DNA of 64,000 bases from Tigriopus japonicus (GCA_010645155.1 JAAGOF010000252.1:1-64000); one strand, 5' to 3'; positions 24,601 through 36,269 are shown, counted from the stretch's first letter. Numbers and translations: made by a program. The notes: a model not told the origin generated them from the sequence alone.

Positions 24601-27600
24601 TTTGATTTCAAAAATCATATCGAAACATTTTCCATGAGCCACTATATTTCAGGACGGATTTCAAAATTATACCTTGGTTCCGAAATTCTAAAATGTGAGG
24701 TTTTTGCAACAAATATATTATTACATTAAATTTTCATTGTACTAATTAGACCGAAGATGTATTTTGAAATTAATCCTGGCTTAAGTCATCCTTGCATTTT
24801 TTAGGTATTGGGGACATGAAAGTAACTTTGAATTTTGGTGTTTGGTCATGAAATGTTTTCTCTTTATAAATGTACTAAAAAAAAGGTGCAATAGAAAAAA
24901 ATCAAAGTTTGGGAAAAATTGGGAAAGACTCCAGAAATTAGGGTTGTACAGTACTTATAGACGGTATGAAAGGTATCTGATACTGTATGTCTTCAAGAGC
25001 ATTCATGGGTTCTGTCTCAACCCAGGATTTAAGGTCAGCTGTAGCAATCGTATAGGTTTTACGTGCGTTCTGAGAGCACCTCCAAATCCTAAGGAATCCA
25101 GGCTAGTTCGATCAATGAAATCCTTCTCTCTTTTTTAACGGGCTCCTTCATTGTTCAATTAGTTACCCATTAGTCTTCGTCGGGAATATGTAGGAGCTGA
25201 TCCTCTTAACAACATTTAAGGCAGGATTTGACATATTTTTAAACACGATTCCTGAACAACCCACTATTCAAGGGTTGTACAGATCTGCCAACAGTAATTC
25301 ATTGGTAGATCAAATTTCGTATAAACGGTAATTATATAAACTGTATTTATCATTAACTTTGCAGGGAATCCCATTCCTTGTAGCGGTATTAAAAATCCGC
25401 TCCCTCCCCAAAAAATGACTCTGAAGTTACCTTGATGGACCATTGCCGATTCACAGAAGATGATGCGCCCAATTGAAAAGCCAATTCATTGCAATCATCG
25501 TTGGCATCTACATACACTGAAAACATAAATAGCAAAGCTTAACGTACCAATAACGCACTATTTTGTTATCATAATATCCATCACATTTATGTTTATGAAG
25601 CATCTTGAGATCAAAATTCAACTCTCTTGGAATTACTTTTGAGTTGTTTTGAAAACGATTGTTTCACGTTCACAAGAGTGACTAAGTTTGCTCCAAGAGA
25701 TCTCATCTTCGATTCTCCTAAGGGCCCTACCCAAAGCAAGTTTTAAAAAAACCAGCAACCCCGAAAGTGGTATTTTTTACCACAAGTTTGAACTATTGAT
25801 GACCTAATTGGCAAAATAATAACACGCTTCACTACAAGGGAACAGATCAGTCTTGCAGTCATAATCAAAGGACCAATCTCGTACTGAAAAATGACAGAAG
25901 TATGTAAAACAAGGCAACCCAAGGATAACTTTTCTAGACAAGAAAAAGCCCTTTCTTCACATTGTAATTATTTTTCTCATATACATCATTTTCTCATATA
26001 CATCAGTGTTGATCGGACTCAAAAAGACGTTTGTGAGTTTAAATGTGACCTTTTTATTAACTAATATCGAGAAAAAATACCAACTGACAAAGATCAACAA
26101 AACAAATTTGTGTTCGTAATGGCAAGTTGAGAGTAAAAACTTCTATTTTGCCATTTATCAATTTTTCCACTCCCTTTATTGATCAATAGGGCTGGTGGAA
26201 ATGGTGATTTCACTTTTTTTGACTTTTTCAACTATTCCGGGTATTTTTGAAGGCTTTTCAACTATTACAGGTATGCTTGACTTTTTTTATTTCTGCATGA
26301 TTACATGATTGCACTGATGTGGTTTGAGGTGGATATTAGGCAAAATTTTGCCATTTTGGTTTTTAGGGTCAAAAAGCTGACCACAACTAAACTTTTCAAC
26401 AGGCAATAGACGTTGTTTGCCAAAAAATATGGCAGCACTGCCAACTCAAAACACATAATTGTAATTACTGATGGACCTCGAAATTGAACTAGTTCAAATG
26501 TTGCCAAATTGGTCCCTGTTTAGGTCCTTTCAAAAAGTTCAAAACATCCTGCCCTTTTAAACAGTAATAAACTTCGAGTCAAAAATGGCAGCACTCCCAA
26601 CTCGAAACACATCACTACATGATTGTTCAGGGGAACGACTCCTTACTAGTGATGTGACTTGTTACTTGGGCAGGGCCAAGGAGGACGGTATTACGTGGAG
26701 TGGGATCAAGCGAGGGCGCGTTACTGCGTTGGTGTGAATTTTCCTGCGTGATAGCCTGGAGTTAATGAAGAAATTCAATATAATTCGGATTAATGTCGTT
26801 TTATTGACATAAGTCATAAAACAAAAGTCCACAAGGATTCAATGAGCAATCATTTGATGCCCAATTGATATGCATAATTCGTCCACTCTCAAGTCTTAAC
26901 ATGTATAATGCATCCACTTTCAATGTGCATGATGCACAAATAATTTGACATTATGCATAATGAAGAACAGTATCTAGAAGTATCTTATATAGATACGTTT
27001 TGTGAAAAGTATCTTGAAGTATCTTTTCTAGATAGTTTTTCGGGAAAGTATCTTAAAGTATCTTTATCTAGATACTGTTTTCGAGAAAATATCTTAAAGT
27101 TTCTTTATCTAGATACTTTTTTCGGGAAAGTATCTTAAAGTATCTTTAACTAGATGCTTTTTCAGGAAAGTATCTTAAACTATCTTTATCTAGATACTTT
27201 GCGGAAAATACTATATTATCTAGATACTTTTTCAAAGTATCTTGAACAGGTCTGTCTAACATGGTGGTGTTTAACAGTGGGGGAGTCTAGCATGGTGGAG
27301 TTTAACAGTGGGGGAGTCTAACATGGTGGAGTTTAACAATGGGGGAGTCTAACATGGTGGAGTTTAACAATGGGGGAGTCTAACATGGTGGAGTTTAACA
27401 ATGGGGGAGTCTAACATGGTGGAGTTTAACAATGGGGGAGTCTAACATGGTGGAGTTTAACAATGGGGGATTCTTACTTTTACCATACTTATAGCATGTA
27501 AAAATAACATATCCATAACAATATATATCATCCATAAACGACCTTCAGCATGAGCCAGTGTATATTCATTGTCATAAAAATAAAAAGTACAGAGTTAACA

Positions 27601-30600
27601 CTGTTTTTTTAAGCGTGAGAAGTCATTTTCAAATTCCAGAGACTTTTGTGACCACTTGTGAAATGTGAACGCAAAGCAGAACATTTATTTTAATTTGGTT
27701 AGATAGGTCACGGGCAAAAACTTTTTAAAGTTACTTCAAACGTAAATAAAAACAAATATTTGAAAATTTATTTTGACTTTAGTCTTAAATGTACTAACAG
27801 CAGTGTTGCTCTAAGATATTTGGTAAATCTATTTCGCGGATCTTTTTTCAACGGCTTTTTTGTTCAGCATTCTTGAAGGACCAAACCAGAGGGTTGTTAC
27901 ATTAATTTAGACAAACGGTTTCGTAGAATTTAACAATATTTTAGGTAAAGCTCTACCAAGCATGTTTCAAGTGACCTTACACCGTGTTTTTGCCCGTGAC
28001 CTAATAAACAGAATTTAGATACAGATGCGGTATTGCATTCACATCTCAAAACTGGTCTCAAAAGTTTTTGAAATTTGAAAATGACTTCTCACGCTCAAAA
28101 AACACCGTGCTAAGATAAAGAATATTGAACTTCATACCTTATTTGCTAGAATTCAAAGTTTGTAGCAAAGTCACACTCTCAATTAGAGAGCAGATTAGCA
28201 AATAGGCGGGATCTCAGATTAGCAAATAGGCGGGATCTATTTGAAAAATGCCAGTTATAATTACTTTATAATTTTATTCCTCCTCTTATGAGACTTCCTC
28301 CAAGCCTGAAGAGGTCAGGTCCAAAATATTATTGCCCTACAATTTACTTTATTGCCCTACAATTTACTTTATTGCCCTACAATTTACTTTATTGCCCTAC
28401 AATTTACTTTATTGCCCTATGAATCAATCATGTCTTTACAAATACATCTCAAACGCACAAATACTTGTTTGTCTGAAGCCCCCATCTCATAGACGGGGAT
28501 TGATCGAACGAAGTAGTCGTGGTGGGCTTTTATCCTAAGGCACTGAGTAGCCAACACACCAAATGACGTACTTGAGGTCAGGAACCTCTCACCACAGGAC
28601 GCCAACTTCAGCTGACGCATAGCCCAAAGAGGCCCTAAAAACGGTGCGGCTCTGCAGTGACTTTGATCGAAATTGCCAAAAGACGATAGAAAAAAGTGTT
28701 GGATTGCAAACATCACTTCAGAACAAAGTTGCAGCATGAGATAGCGCTCCTTTTCTGCCATTACTATTACTAATTATTATGATGCTTTCTGTTCTCAGGA
28801 ATTAGTCAAAACTGAGCTGCTTCAGACCAATGTCTCCCACAAAACCGAGATTGGATCTCAATTAAACGCATTTATAACTTGAATATAATAATACCAACTT
28901 CAGACAACGGGTTCAATTATACACAGATCAAGTTTCATGAAAATTGAGCGCCTTTTTGGAAAACTGTGGCCCTGTTATTAAAAATGAAGCTTACAACCTA
29001 AGTATTCACACTCTTCCCCATAAGAACATCAATTTTAATCGACGTTTTATCATCTGAAATGCTTGAAATCCATTAGATGCCAAATATCAACATTTTTACA
29101 GGCCAAAGCGAGAGGAAGCACAAGATTGAACAAATTATTCATCAACTTATAGTTGAGTTGTTGATGATTCCCACTGAATGATTATTCATGCAGAAAAAAG
29201 TAAAGAACAGATCACCTTCATGGAGCACTAAATTCTTCACCTTGATGGTGTTGTTAGGTACTTATAATCTGAAGCATTGGTATTTCAGAATAAGTTAAAT
29301 AGGGTTAATGACAGACCTGTTCAATTATCTTATCTAGATAAAAGATTAAGATAAAAGATAAAAGATAGTTTATCTTTTATTTTTATCTAGATACTTTTTC
29401 GGGAAAGTATCTTAAAATATCTTTATCTAGATACTTTTTTCGGGAAAGTATCTTAAAGTATCTTTATCTAGATACTTTTTTCGGGAAGCTATCTTGAACT
29501 ATCTTTATCTAAGTAATGTGTTCTCTCAATCTTTTGCGTTTAGCTACTTTTCTTCATAATGCATAATGTCAAATTATTTGTGCATTATGCACATTGAAAG
29601 TGGATGCACTATGTATGTTGAGACTTGAGAGTGGACACAATATGCACATTGAGTGAGGAATCTGAGGATGTATTCATTAGAGTCTGTTCACTGTTCAATT
29701 ATCTTATCTAGATAAAAGATAAAGATAACAGAAAGTTTATCTTTATCTAGATACTTTTTTCGGGAAAGTATCTTAAAGTATCTTTATCTAGATACTTTTT
29801 TCGGGAAGCTATCTTGAACTATCTTTATCTAGATACTTTTTCAGGAAATTATCTTGAGGTATCTTTATCTAGATACTTTGCGGTAAATACTATCTTATCT
29901 AGATACTTTTTCAAAGTATCTTGAACAGGTCTGGTTGATGATGAGTGGTGAATGTGATTTACCCAAGAGTGGTGTGCATTTAATTATCTCTAAGAGACAG
30001 ATACACATAATAGTATGATGTCTAGACAGTTCATCCACTGATTTAGTATAAAATATTGAGTATTGAGTCCATAACACTTCCCTATCTGTTGCTCCTTAGG
30101 GCCTCTTTGGGCTCTCAAAAACAACAACAAACAGCTGTCTTCACATCCTCTTCTGTAAGTATATCCATGTTGAGGTGAACAGAGCCACCTTCTAAAATCG
30201 GTATTGAGGAGGCAAAGCATGCTAGTTGGATAGTACGAGTGTCCATGGTTGAACTGATTTTCAGGGTTAAAAAATTGTAACGAAAATCCCAAAAAGGATA
30301 AGTTGGTCAACAATACATCATATGCACCTACAAATGAAGTGTGTAACGGTCAAGATCCGACATCACTCGTTTCATTTTAATTGACGCCCCTCGGGCTAAC
30401 GCCCTTGGGTCGCCGAAAACATGAAACTCCCTCTTTCGGATTTTGGCCATTACTCCCCTTCCTTTGCAGGTGCATGAACAAGAATGAGCACCCAGCCTAA
30501 GTGTGTTAATTTGGGTGAAAGCCGTCTGGGTGATAGAAATGCCGGTTTTGCTTATTTTTGTCATTTGAAGTGTTCTTTTCATTTTCATTGCTTACTGTGT

Positions 30601-33304
30601 TCGCCAGTATTGATTCCGCAAATAGTGGGTGGAGCGGTGCCTCCTGGATTGGTCACCGAGAATCGATCCGTCACACACTGAGTTGCCAGGGTGGCATCAT
30701 TTGCTCCCGCAGCGGAAATAATACCATTGGTAATTGATCCAGCTACATTTGATAACGTTACGGGTCCAGAAATGATAAAACTATTGAAATCCAAACGGAG
30801 CTAAAAGAAAACATTAGCAACGAATTTGTTCACAATAATAAACACGAATTCATTTTCCCTCCATTTACTTGGCACACATTATCATCACACTTGCAGATTC
30901 TCAATCGACAAGCTCCAGCTGGAACACTCGAAGATTCAAAATAAGTGCAATTCTCATTGGAAGTTTGTCCACAAGTAGCAGAAACTAAAATGGGCATGTA
31001 ATTTTTAATGCTTAAAGGTAAAAGAAGTATCAAAATGAGTCCATTTTCAACTTACAGGTGCAACAAACTCCGTAACCAGCAGCGCATGTTCCAGCCGAAA
31101 CGCCATTTTTCTCCTTGCATTCAGTCCTACAAATGCAACAGTACAAATACCATGCCACAAAAATAGATTTTTTTTACAACAAAAATAATGTGGTCACAAT
31201 ACTCGTAAAGTATTAATGGGTCAATTTGAGTATATTGGGACAATGTTGAAATTTATAAAGTCAACAAAAATCGCGTTAAAATAAAACATTGGGGTACGAA
31301 TTACGTGAAGCGTGAAATTTTTAGCCTTGCTGAATACAATTTTATCAGAAGTAATTTCCAGATAATAGTTGTGTTTTGATTTTGTGAGACAGACGTCCAA
31401 TTTTGAGGCAAAAGCGAAAATGTATGTACCGGGTGATGCATAAGAAACGGAACGGCAAACCATGTCCGTAACTCGGCAATGGTTGATCTCACAAAAAATG
31501 TATAGAGATCAAAAAGATGTGGCAGATAACAATTCTTAAGATACACAAGTTGTTATTCTCTTTTTGTCGCCTTATTTTTTATTTTACCCAAATTTCTGAA
31601 GAGAGAAAAAAATCGGAGTCACGAACGCTCTGTTTTCGTAAAGGGCCCTTCAGGGAAAAAATCGTCGTCGCTTAAATATTGAAATTGGGTGAAATTGCTT
31701 TTTCTGACTTTTCAAGTCAAGTGTTTGGCCAATTCTATCCAATAAAGGTGAGATTCATACATGGTTTCAATCATGAGTTATTGACGATGGAATTAGGTGT
31801 TCCGTTTCTTTTGAAACACCCGGTAAGTAGTTACTGGAAACATGGTCGGACGTTCATCGACACGCTTCTTCACTTGGCTGAACCTCAAATTAAACACATA
31901 ACAAACTCACTCTGTGTAGCACGTGCCATTTCTGTTTCCTGTCCCAGGACAGGGAGAATTGGAGAATCTAAAAGACAAAAGATGAATTTCCAACACACAA
32001 CTTTGAGAAAAAGCAAATATTTTCCTAAAAATTATGTGTCTTCAATTTTTTGTTGGCGTGGTTGAGCGTTTGACAAATTTCCACAAAACTGAAGTTCTGC
32101 CCAATTCCAGCCTAGACAAATTGAAGTGAGCTATGGACCAACTTGCAACGAAAGTTCAATATAAGACTACTATAAGACTATAGGAATAAATTTAGAAATA
32201 AGAATGCTCAAAATTAACGTAAGAATGTTGAAAGGATTAACTATTCATGCCTTTACCGCCGATCAAAATATATGCACATACTCTGATGGTTGATTTAAGA
32301 AAAACTCTCGGTGCAAGAGATAATATGTAATTGTTGACAAACAATATTATTGTATTTAGCTTTGCCTATACACTTGTTGATATTTTAGTTGTTTGTTCGC
32401 TTCACCGCTTAACTGGTTGACTTACCCCTCGCATGGATAGGAATTCTAAGAACTAATTGGCAGGAGCATAGGAAAAAGCGATCAAGCGGCTAAGTCATGA
32501 AAATGGCACCCTAAAGAAAAACTGTCTATACCAGGGGTTGGCAACCGGTGGGCCGCGGCCCAAATGTAGGCTCAAGGGTGGTCGTTGGTAGGCCCAGGAG
32601 CTATGGAGAAAGTCCGAAATAGTGGGCCCGTGAACCATCCGTAGTACTGCTCTTGTGGGCAAAAAGCTCTTTGATCGCTAATTTGTGAGCCCCTGAACGT
32701 ATCAATGCATGTGTTTGGTGGGTCCCTATCAACACGACTCAAATTTTGTGGGTCTTGACCCAAAAGTGGTTGCCGACCCCTGGTCTAGACTAATTTCAGA
32801 CATTGGAACAAAGGTGCATTTCTTGTTATCTCCAATGCATTTCACCTAATTCAACCCTTCAATCAAGAGATTTCCCTATTTTTTCCCTAAATCAACGAAA
32901 ATATGTTTACAAAAACCGAGTGTTCGAGCCATTGTAAAATTAGGGTTATTAAAACATGTTAATTCTATTTTCTGTGCGTCAAAATAGACAAAGTTTCGAA
33001 AGAGTAAAGCTATTCGGAAAATCAAGTAATTAATTTCCAGAGGCGCCCGGTTAGTATATGATATGTTTGAAACACGAATACCTTTGGATATTCCGTTGAA
33101 GACATGTTATTTCTTTCACTTACCGAATAATGTTGAATAAACTCACTAAAATTTGAAATTTAATGCAATATGGCCCAACAAAAAGGAAATACAATGACCT
33201 AAGTGCAACTTACGAGCTTTTCCACTCCTTTCATTTGAACCTTCAACCAAGGCATAATTGGCAACCAAAAGTGCCCCTGCCAATACGTAGAAGCTTGAAT
33301 TCAT
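18663..33304 (-). CDS. gene A: secreted Cys-rich protein with two CUB-like domains, complete
   Basis: Eleven coding exons: 33214-33304, 33124-33145 (22 nt), 31911-31967, 31056-31126, 30869-30984, 30596-30800, 25431-25516, 24115-24260, 21611-21707, 20226-20400, 18663-18778. All introns are GT-AG and all phases close, giving 1182 nt (393 aa). Residues 1-23 form a signal peptide. A knot with C54-x5-C60-x10-C71-x6-C78-C79 follows. The first CUB-like domain (~85-215) holds CQLRLDF and ICGINTGEH; the second (~216-393) holds APSGCTQYHFG, KICIR and PFHITFRSDN, and the protein ends in Cys. No transmembrane segment or catalytic domain is seen, so it is likely extracellular. I recognise the family from arthropods, but its biochemical role is unknown to me. 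The ATG is placed by the signal peptide; a 5'-UTR intron lies just upstream. Confidence 0.93.
18814..19160. repeat. foldback element in gene A intron 10
   Basis: Left arm 18814-18905 (CCAAGAAAAATGTCAGCG...) and right arm ~19075-19160 (CGCTGACATTTTTCTTGG at its end) are inverted copies of about 85 bp around a ~165-bp loop. It lies about 35 bp from the acceptor of the last exon. Confidence 0.85.
19630..20065 (-). mobile_element. LINE ORF2 C-terminal relic in gene A intron 10
   Basis: A 142-codon minus-strand frame reads like the region after the reverse transcriptase of LINEs: FTCPGVTFSSQLEWT, FLVLRVFQTYIIPMYEFAPP and FLKRYF. No catalytic motif is included. It is antisense-neutral for gene A because it lies wholly in the intron, on the same strand as the gene. 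Confidence 0.7.
21180..21560. repeat. TAATTACAATTAC-rich repeat
   Basis: Many copies of AATTACAATTAC and its near-complement GTAATTGAAA cluster at 21190-21330 and again at 21490-21560. The two clusters may be the ends of one AT-rich MITE in gene A intron 9; clear terminal duplications were not found. Confidence 0.5.
23539..23927. repeat. foldback MITE in gene A intron 8
   Basis: Ends CCTTTTGCCAAAATGAGAA and TTCTCATTTTGGCAAAAGG are exact complements and the arms continue inward for about 130 bp (CATCAAACAATCACTCTCAA against TTGAGAGTGATTGTTTGATG). The central ~130 bp are unpaired. No frame inside. No target duplication identified. Confidence 0.9.
24629..24803. mobile_element. hAT MITE (AGGGACCACTG family), diverged copy
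   Basis: TTTTTGCAACAAATATATTA, TTTTCATTGTACTAAT and AATCCTGGCTTAA match the copies at 42441-42606 and 44458-44624 in the same order, but the terminal and palindromic bases are heavily changed. It lies in gene A intron 7. Confidence 0.65.
24930..25412 (+). mobile_element. LINE 3' end fragment in gene A intron 7
   Basis: The fragment carries the ORF2 C-terminus (YERYLILYVFKSIHGFCLNP, then RAPPNPKESRLVRSMKS), a 3' UTR, and the terminal block GGGAATCCCATTCCTTGTAG ending in TATTAAAAATCCGC and a short A run. It is the longest 3' end of this LINE family in the window. It lies opposite to gene A and stops about 16 bp from the exon 7 splice donor (25429-25430). Confidence 0.85.
26880..26965. repeat. 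inverted-repeat arm (left), partner at 29552-29640
   Basis: The block CATCCACTTTCAATGTGCAT through TTTGACATTATGCATAATGA reappears inverted at 29552-29640. The arms are about 85 bp and bracket 2.6 kb of gene A intron 6. Confidence 0.75.
26975..27254. repeat. TATCTAGATACTTTT repeat with hAT-like right end
   Basis: About six ~40-bp repeats of TATCTTTATCTAGATACTTT plus TTCGGGAAAG, ending in CAAAGTATCTTGAACAGG and TCTG at 27254. The right end equals that of 29312-29933; the left terminal repeat is missing, so this is a partial copy. Confidence 0.75.
27255..27471. repeat. 31-bp minisatellite
   Basis: Seven tandem copies of a 31-bp unit, ACATGGTGGAGTTTAACAAT plus GGGGGAGTCTA. The first two copies have AACAGTGGGG; the later ones AACAATGGGG. 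Confidence 0.95.
27597..28118. repeat. foldback element in gene A intron 6
   Basis: AGCGTGAGAAGTCATTTTCA near 27613 pairs with TGAAAATGACTTCTCACGCT near 28076, and TAGATAGGTCACGGGCAAAA near 27700 pairs with TTTTTGCCCGTGACCTAATA near 27987. Arms are about 130 bp. Confidence 0.8.
28331..28419. repeat. 20-bp tandem repeat
   Basis: Four and a half near-perfect copies of ATTGCCCTACAATTTACTTT. An apparent open frame across it is caused by the repeat. Confidence 0.95.
29312..29933. mobile_element. hAT-like element with internal TATCTAGATAC repeats
   Basis: Inverted ends CAGACCTGTTCAA (29312) and TTGAACAGGTCTG (ending 29933), flanked by GTTAATGA (29304-29311) and GTTGATGA (29934-29941), an 8-bp duplication with one mismatch. 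The interior has two blocks of ~40-bp TATCTAGATACTTTTTTCGG repeats separated by the inverted-repeat arm at 29552-29640. No coding frame. Confidence 0.8.
31429..31823. mobile_element. mariner-like MITE in gene A intron 3
   Basis: Ends CCGGGTGATGCATAAGAAAC and GTTTCTTTTGAAACACCCGG are imperfect inverted repeats of about 27 bp, each flanked by TA (31427-31428 and 31824-31825), as in Tc1/mariner elements. It lies between exons 3 and 4 of gene A, 88 bp from exon 3. No transposase frame. Confidence 0.75.
32532..32782. mobile_element. hAT MITE (CAGGGGTCGGCAACC family), copy 2
   Basis: A 251-bp element close to 4024-4272, with ends CAGGGGTTGGCAACC and GGTTGCCGACCCCTG. Flanks are GTCTATAC (32524-32531) and GTCTAGAC (32783-32790), an 8-bp duplication with one mismatch. 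It lies in gene A intron 2. Confidence 0.9.
33124..33145 (-). other. 22-nt microexon of gene A
   Basis: It lies between an AG acceptor (33147-33146) and a GTAAGT donor (from 33123). It turns exon 1 phase 1 into phase 2 and supplies LSLFNII plus part of Arg, the sequence expected just before the FSNSPC segment. Gene C has the matching LFSLFNVV at the same place. Without it exon 3 is out of frame. Confidence 0.9.
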
Positions 33305-33314
33305 GTTCAAGTAT

Positions 33315-33393
33315 CTGAAATATAAAATGAAATACCTTTCTTGAAGTTCTTTGCATGTGAAGCTAAAAATTAACAAGTGTTGATAGAACTTAC
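33315..33393 (-). other. 5'-UTR intron of gene A
   Basis: A 79-nt intron is inferred upstream of the start codon: donor GTAAGT (from 33393) and acceptor TATATTTCAG (AG at 33316-33315), ten nt before the ATG. The UTR exon continues above 33394; its transcription start is not visible. Confidence 0.6.
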
Positions 33394-33734
33394 ATGTTCC
33401 AATTTTTTTTGAAGTTATCTCTCTGAGGGAGCAAATTCAATTGATTCTTTTTGAAAGCTAAGAGCTGGAATGTGTGGTAAAAAAGTTTTCGGCCACCAAG
33501 CATGTCTAGATGGCCGGCAAGAGCGCCCTCTCCTAAACAAGAACTACGGATGAAGTATGGACATCGGAAAAGATTTCTTTTGTATATCACATGTGGATTA
33601 AGAAAAGAAGTGAAACTCTTGATTTTGTTTTTGCGAACGAATTAAAAAAAAATTCTTAATTTGTTGGATCTTGTTGGCATTGGCATTCTTGGCCAACTCT
33701 TTTTATATTTTGCATCAGTTAATAAATATTGTTT

Positions 33735-34106
33735 AGTCTGATCAGCCCCGGTTCGATTCCGGGCTTGCCGAGTCTTAGTGGTCTGTGGTATTAGGTTACA
33801 TGCAATAGTCACGGCCCTTGACGGCTTAAATGGGCGAACCTGGGGTCATACCCGAGGGTGAGGTAAAAATTAATGCTTATTGGCTTGTCCAAGTGGAGCG
33901 GCAATATCCCCATATGGAGGACAGCCTCTATCAGATCACAGCTGCGAAGCTGCGTTCTGACTCCAACACAAACAAACAAGCAAACAAACAAACAAACAAA
34001 CAAACAAACAAACAAACAAACAAACAAACAAACAAACAAACAAACAAACAAACAAACAAACAAACAAACAAACAAACAAACAAACAAACAAACAAACAAA
34101 CAAAGC
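33735..34106 (+). mobile_element. tRNA-related SINE with (CAAA)n tail
   Basis: A polymerase III box B-like GGTTCGATTCC (33750 region) is followed by about 220 bp of unique body and a pure CAAA tetranucleotide run of about 34 units (33968-34105). The box A side is missing or degenerate, so the copy seems 5'-truncated. Open frames over the tail, of Asn-Lys-Gln-Thr or Leu-Phe-Val-Cys repeats, are by-products. Confidence 0.75.
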
Positions 34107-35524
34107 TAGAGTACCTCTTGATCTCCCAGGATTCCTCTATAGCTCATAGTGAACGTTTGAGCACCGATTTGAGACGATCTGAGATCACGCCTTGCTGAGG
34201 GAGCTTTTTTTCAAGACTGTCATTTAGCCCAGAATTGGGAAGAATATTTTTAACGTTGATTTAGACTAAGTAAAGTAAAACTAGAGAACGACCCCACCAT
34301 GGGAAATCATGCCAAAACTGATGACATTGGTGGTGATGAGAGATGTTGATGTTAGCTCTACTCATAGTTATCCACATTTGTCTAAATCTGTGATATTCTT
34401 GAAACCCCTCTGTGATATATTTTAAAGACAGATTATTTCATCTATTTTGATTTTTTGTTGTTGATGTATTTGATGTTGATTGGTAGCTAAAATGAGAATG
34501 TGTTGCTCAATCTTTGCCAATTTTTGAGATGCTTTTATTGCAATGCAGTTTTTGCTCCAATCCAATACTATTTTTGTAGTGTTTTGCAATATTAACAATA
34601 GAGTCATAAATTGTATTCATATTTGTATATACAACACTTTTAAAGCTTTTCAAAAATCTTATTACCTTACGGAATTGTTAGGTACAAAAAATGCACCTAA
34701 AAACCAAGCAATGTCTTTGTTTGAATGGCTCATCTCTGGAATATCTTATTTGTTGATCTCAGAAGGGCCCAAACTGAAATCTTTCATGCAGAGTCTGATC
34801 TATCAAATGTTTTATCAGAGGAGGCTTAGGTACACATAAGGCCCTGCTCTTAATCAATCATTTGTGACCTTCTTAGTGCCCTCCCATCTTCATTTCATTA
34901 TATTTATTCAATACTCTATCTCACCTTGACAATGATTGGGTGGACAAAACAATAAACAATATTTAAAGATTGAGTGCCTTTTCTTCCATCCATTTATGTG
35001 CGGAAAGCCAATGACACAAAAGACATGCTCCAATGTGAAATGTAAACATGTCCATATTTCAGCTGGAACTTAGAGGAAACAGAGATCAGCCAAACATTCG
35101 TCTCCTAGTTTTGGTTATACAATGGGCACAAATTGTTTGTTGAAAAATCCACAAAAGTATCAAAAAGGTATTATTGATTTGATATTTTAAAAAGAATAAA
35201 TATGGGATTAATGTTCATTCACACCACCATGGACAGTAAGCATTAATCACTTCTTAAAAGACTTGATGTTTTTGGTTTTTTCATATTTATTGGCATCCTC
35301 AGGAAGAAGGAGTGTCATATGACTTTAGTCCTGGCAAAGGGTTCATTAAGTGGACAACTCCATTCCAATTGAACAATTCATAACCCATCCCCTTTCCCCA
35401 TACTTTTCATTCATTCAGTCATCCTTGCCTAGTCCCTGTCCCATTTTCTCTGTCTTTGAACACCCTTGTCCCAAACATACATAACCTCCTCTCTTCCATG
35501 GTCTATCTTTGTCTTATTGAAATT
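34107..35524. other. intergenic, nothing recognised
   Basis: AT-rich DNA between genes A and C. No exon consistent with the CUB-like family or other domain was found. Confidence 0.4.
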
Positions 35525-35760
35525 GAAGGTAAGTTGTTGAGGCAATTTGGGAGTATAGTAGAATCATATCTGGAAACATGGAAGAAGCATATGAGGTGAC
35601 ATAGAAATAACCATGCGCAATCAAGTTTTGGTACATAAGCTGTGATTGAAAAAACACAGCTTATGTAACAAAACTTGATGTTGCATGATTTTTTTCTGCT
35701 CCATTTCATTTACTTATTCTATGCTTCTACACATGCTTCTAGGATACTTCTAAACTACCT
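35525..35760. repeat. foldback MITE
   Basis: The central hairpin pairs CATGCGCAATCAAGTTTTGG (near 35612) with CAAAACTTGATGTTGCATG (near 35670), including ACATAAGCTGTG/CACAGCTTATGT. Weaker pairing extends outward over about 100 bp on each side. Confidence 0.75.
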
Positions 35761-36269
35761 GAACAGCCGACCTATAACCGCCCCTTCCCATCCACAACGA
35801 TCTTCTCCTTTGAAGCACCATTTTTTGTTAATATGTGATAATATTTTTGAACTGAAATTCGACTATCCACGTCCATACTTTTTGTAGTTGTTCTTGCACT
35901 TACTATTTCAGACAACTAGCGATTACGTTGCACTCGAAATACCTTTCTTTACTTTTAGTGTTGCGGAAATAACTGCGTTTTTTCTAATCATAACAATAGG
36001 TCTAAGAGTTATGGGTTAAAGCAAGTAACTTTCCGGGGTACATGGTCAAAACTTTAAGGCTGTTCAGGTTATGAAGTTTCTCGTATAAAATCACAATTTT
36101 CATGAAAAATGCGAATTTTACCAGAATCTCAGAGAAAATAAAATATTTAAAACATTTTTGGGTCTGCCATAAATGGCATTGAATTTAATCAAAATAATTT
36201 GGGTCGCTCATCCATGAAATATTTTATTGTCTCTTCTGTTTTTATTTGTCCCAGCTTTTATCTTCATTA

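Noticed and set aside
28417..28761. 114-codon minus-strand open frame
   Set aside because: No motif recognised, partly over a tandem repeat, inside gene A intron 6; probably chance.
27255..29640. CRISPR-like array
   Set aside because: Repeats are direct minisatellites without unique spacers, in an animal genome.
33809..34198. Long open frames of Leu-Phe-Val-Cys or Asn-Lys-Gln-Thr repeats
   Set aside because: They are translations of the (CAAA)n tail of a SINE, not proteins.
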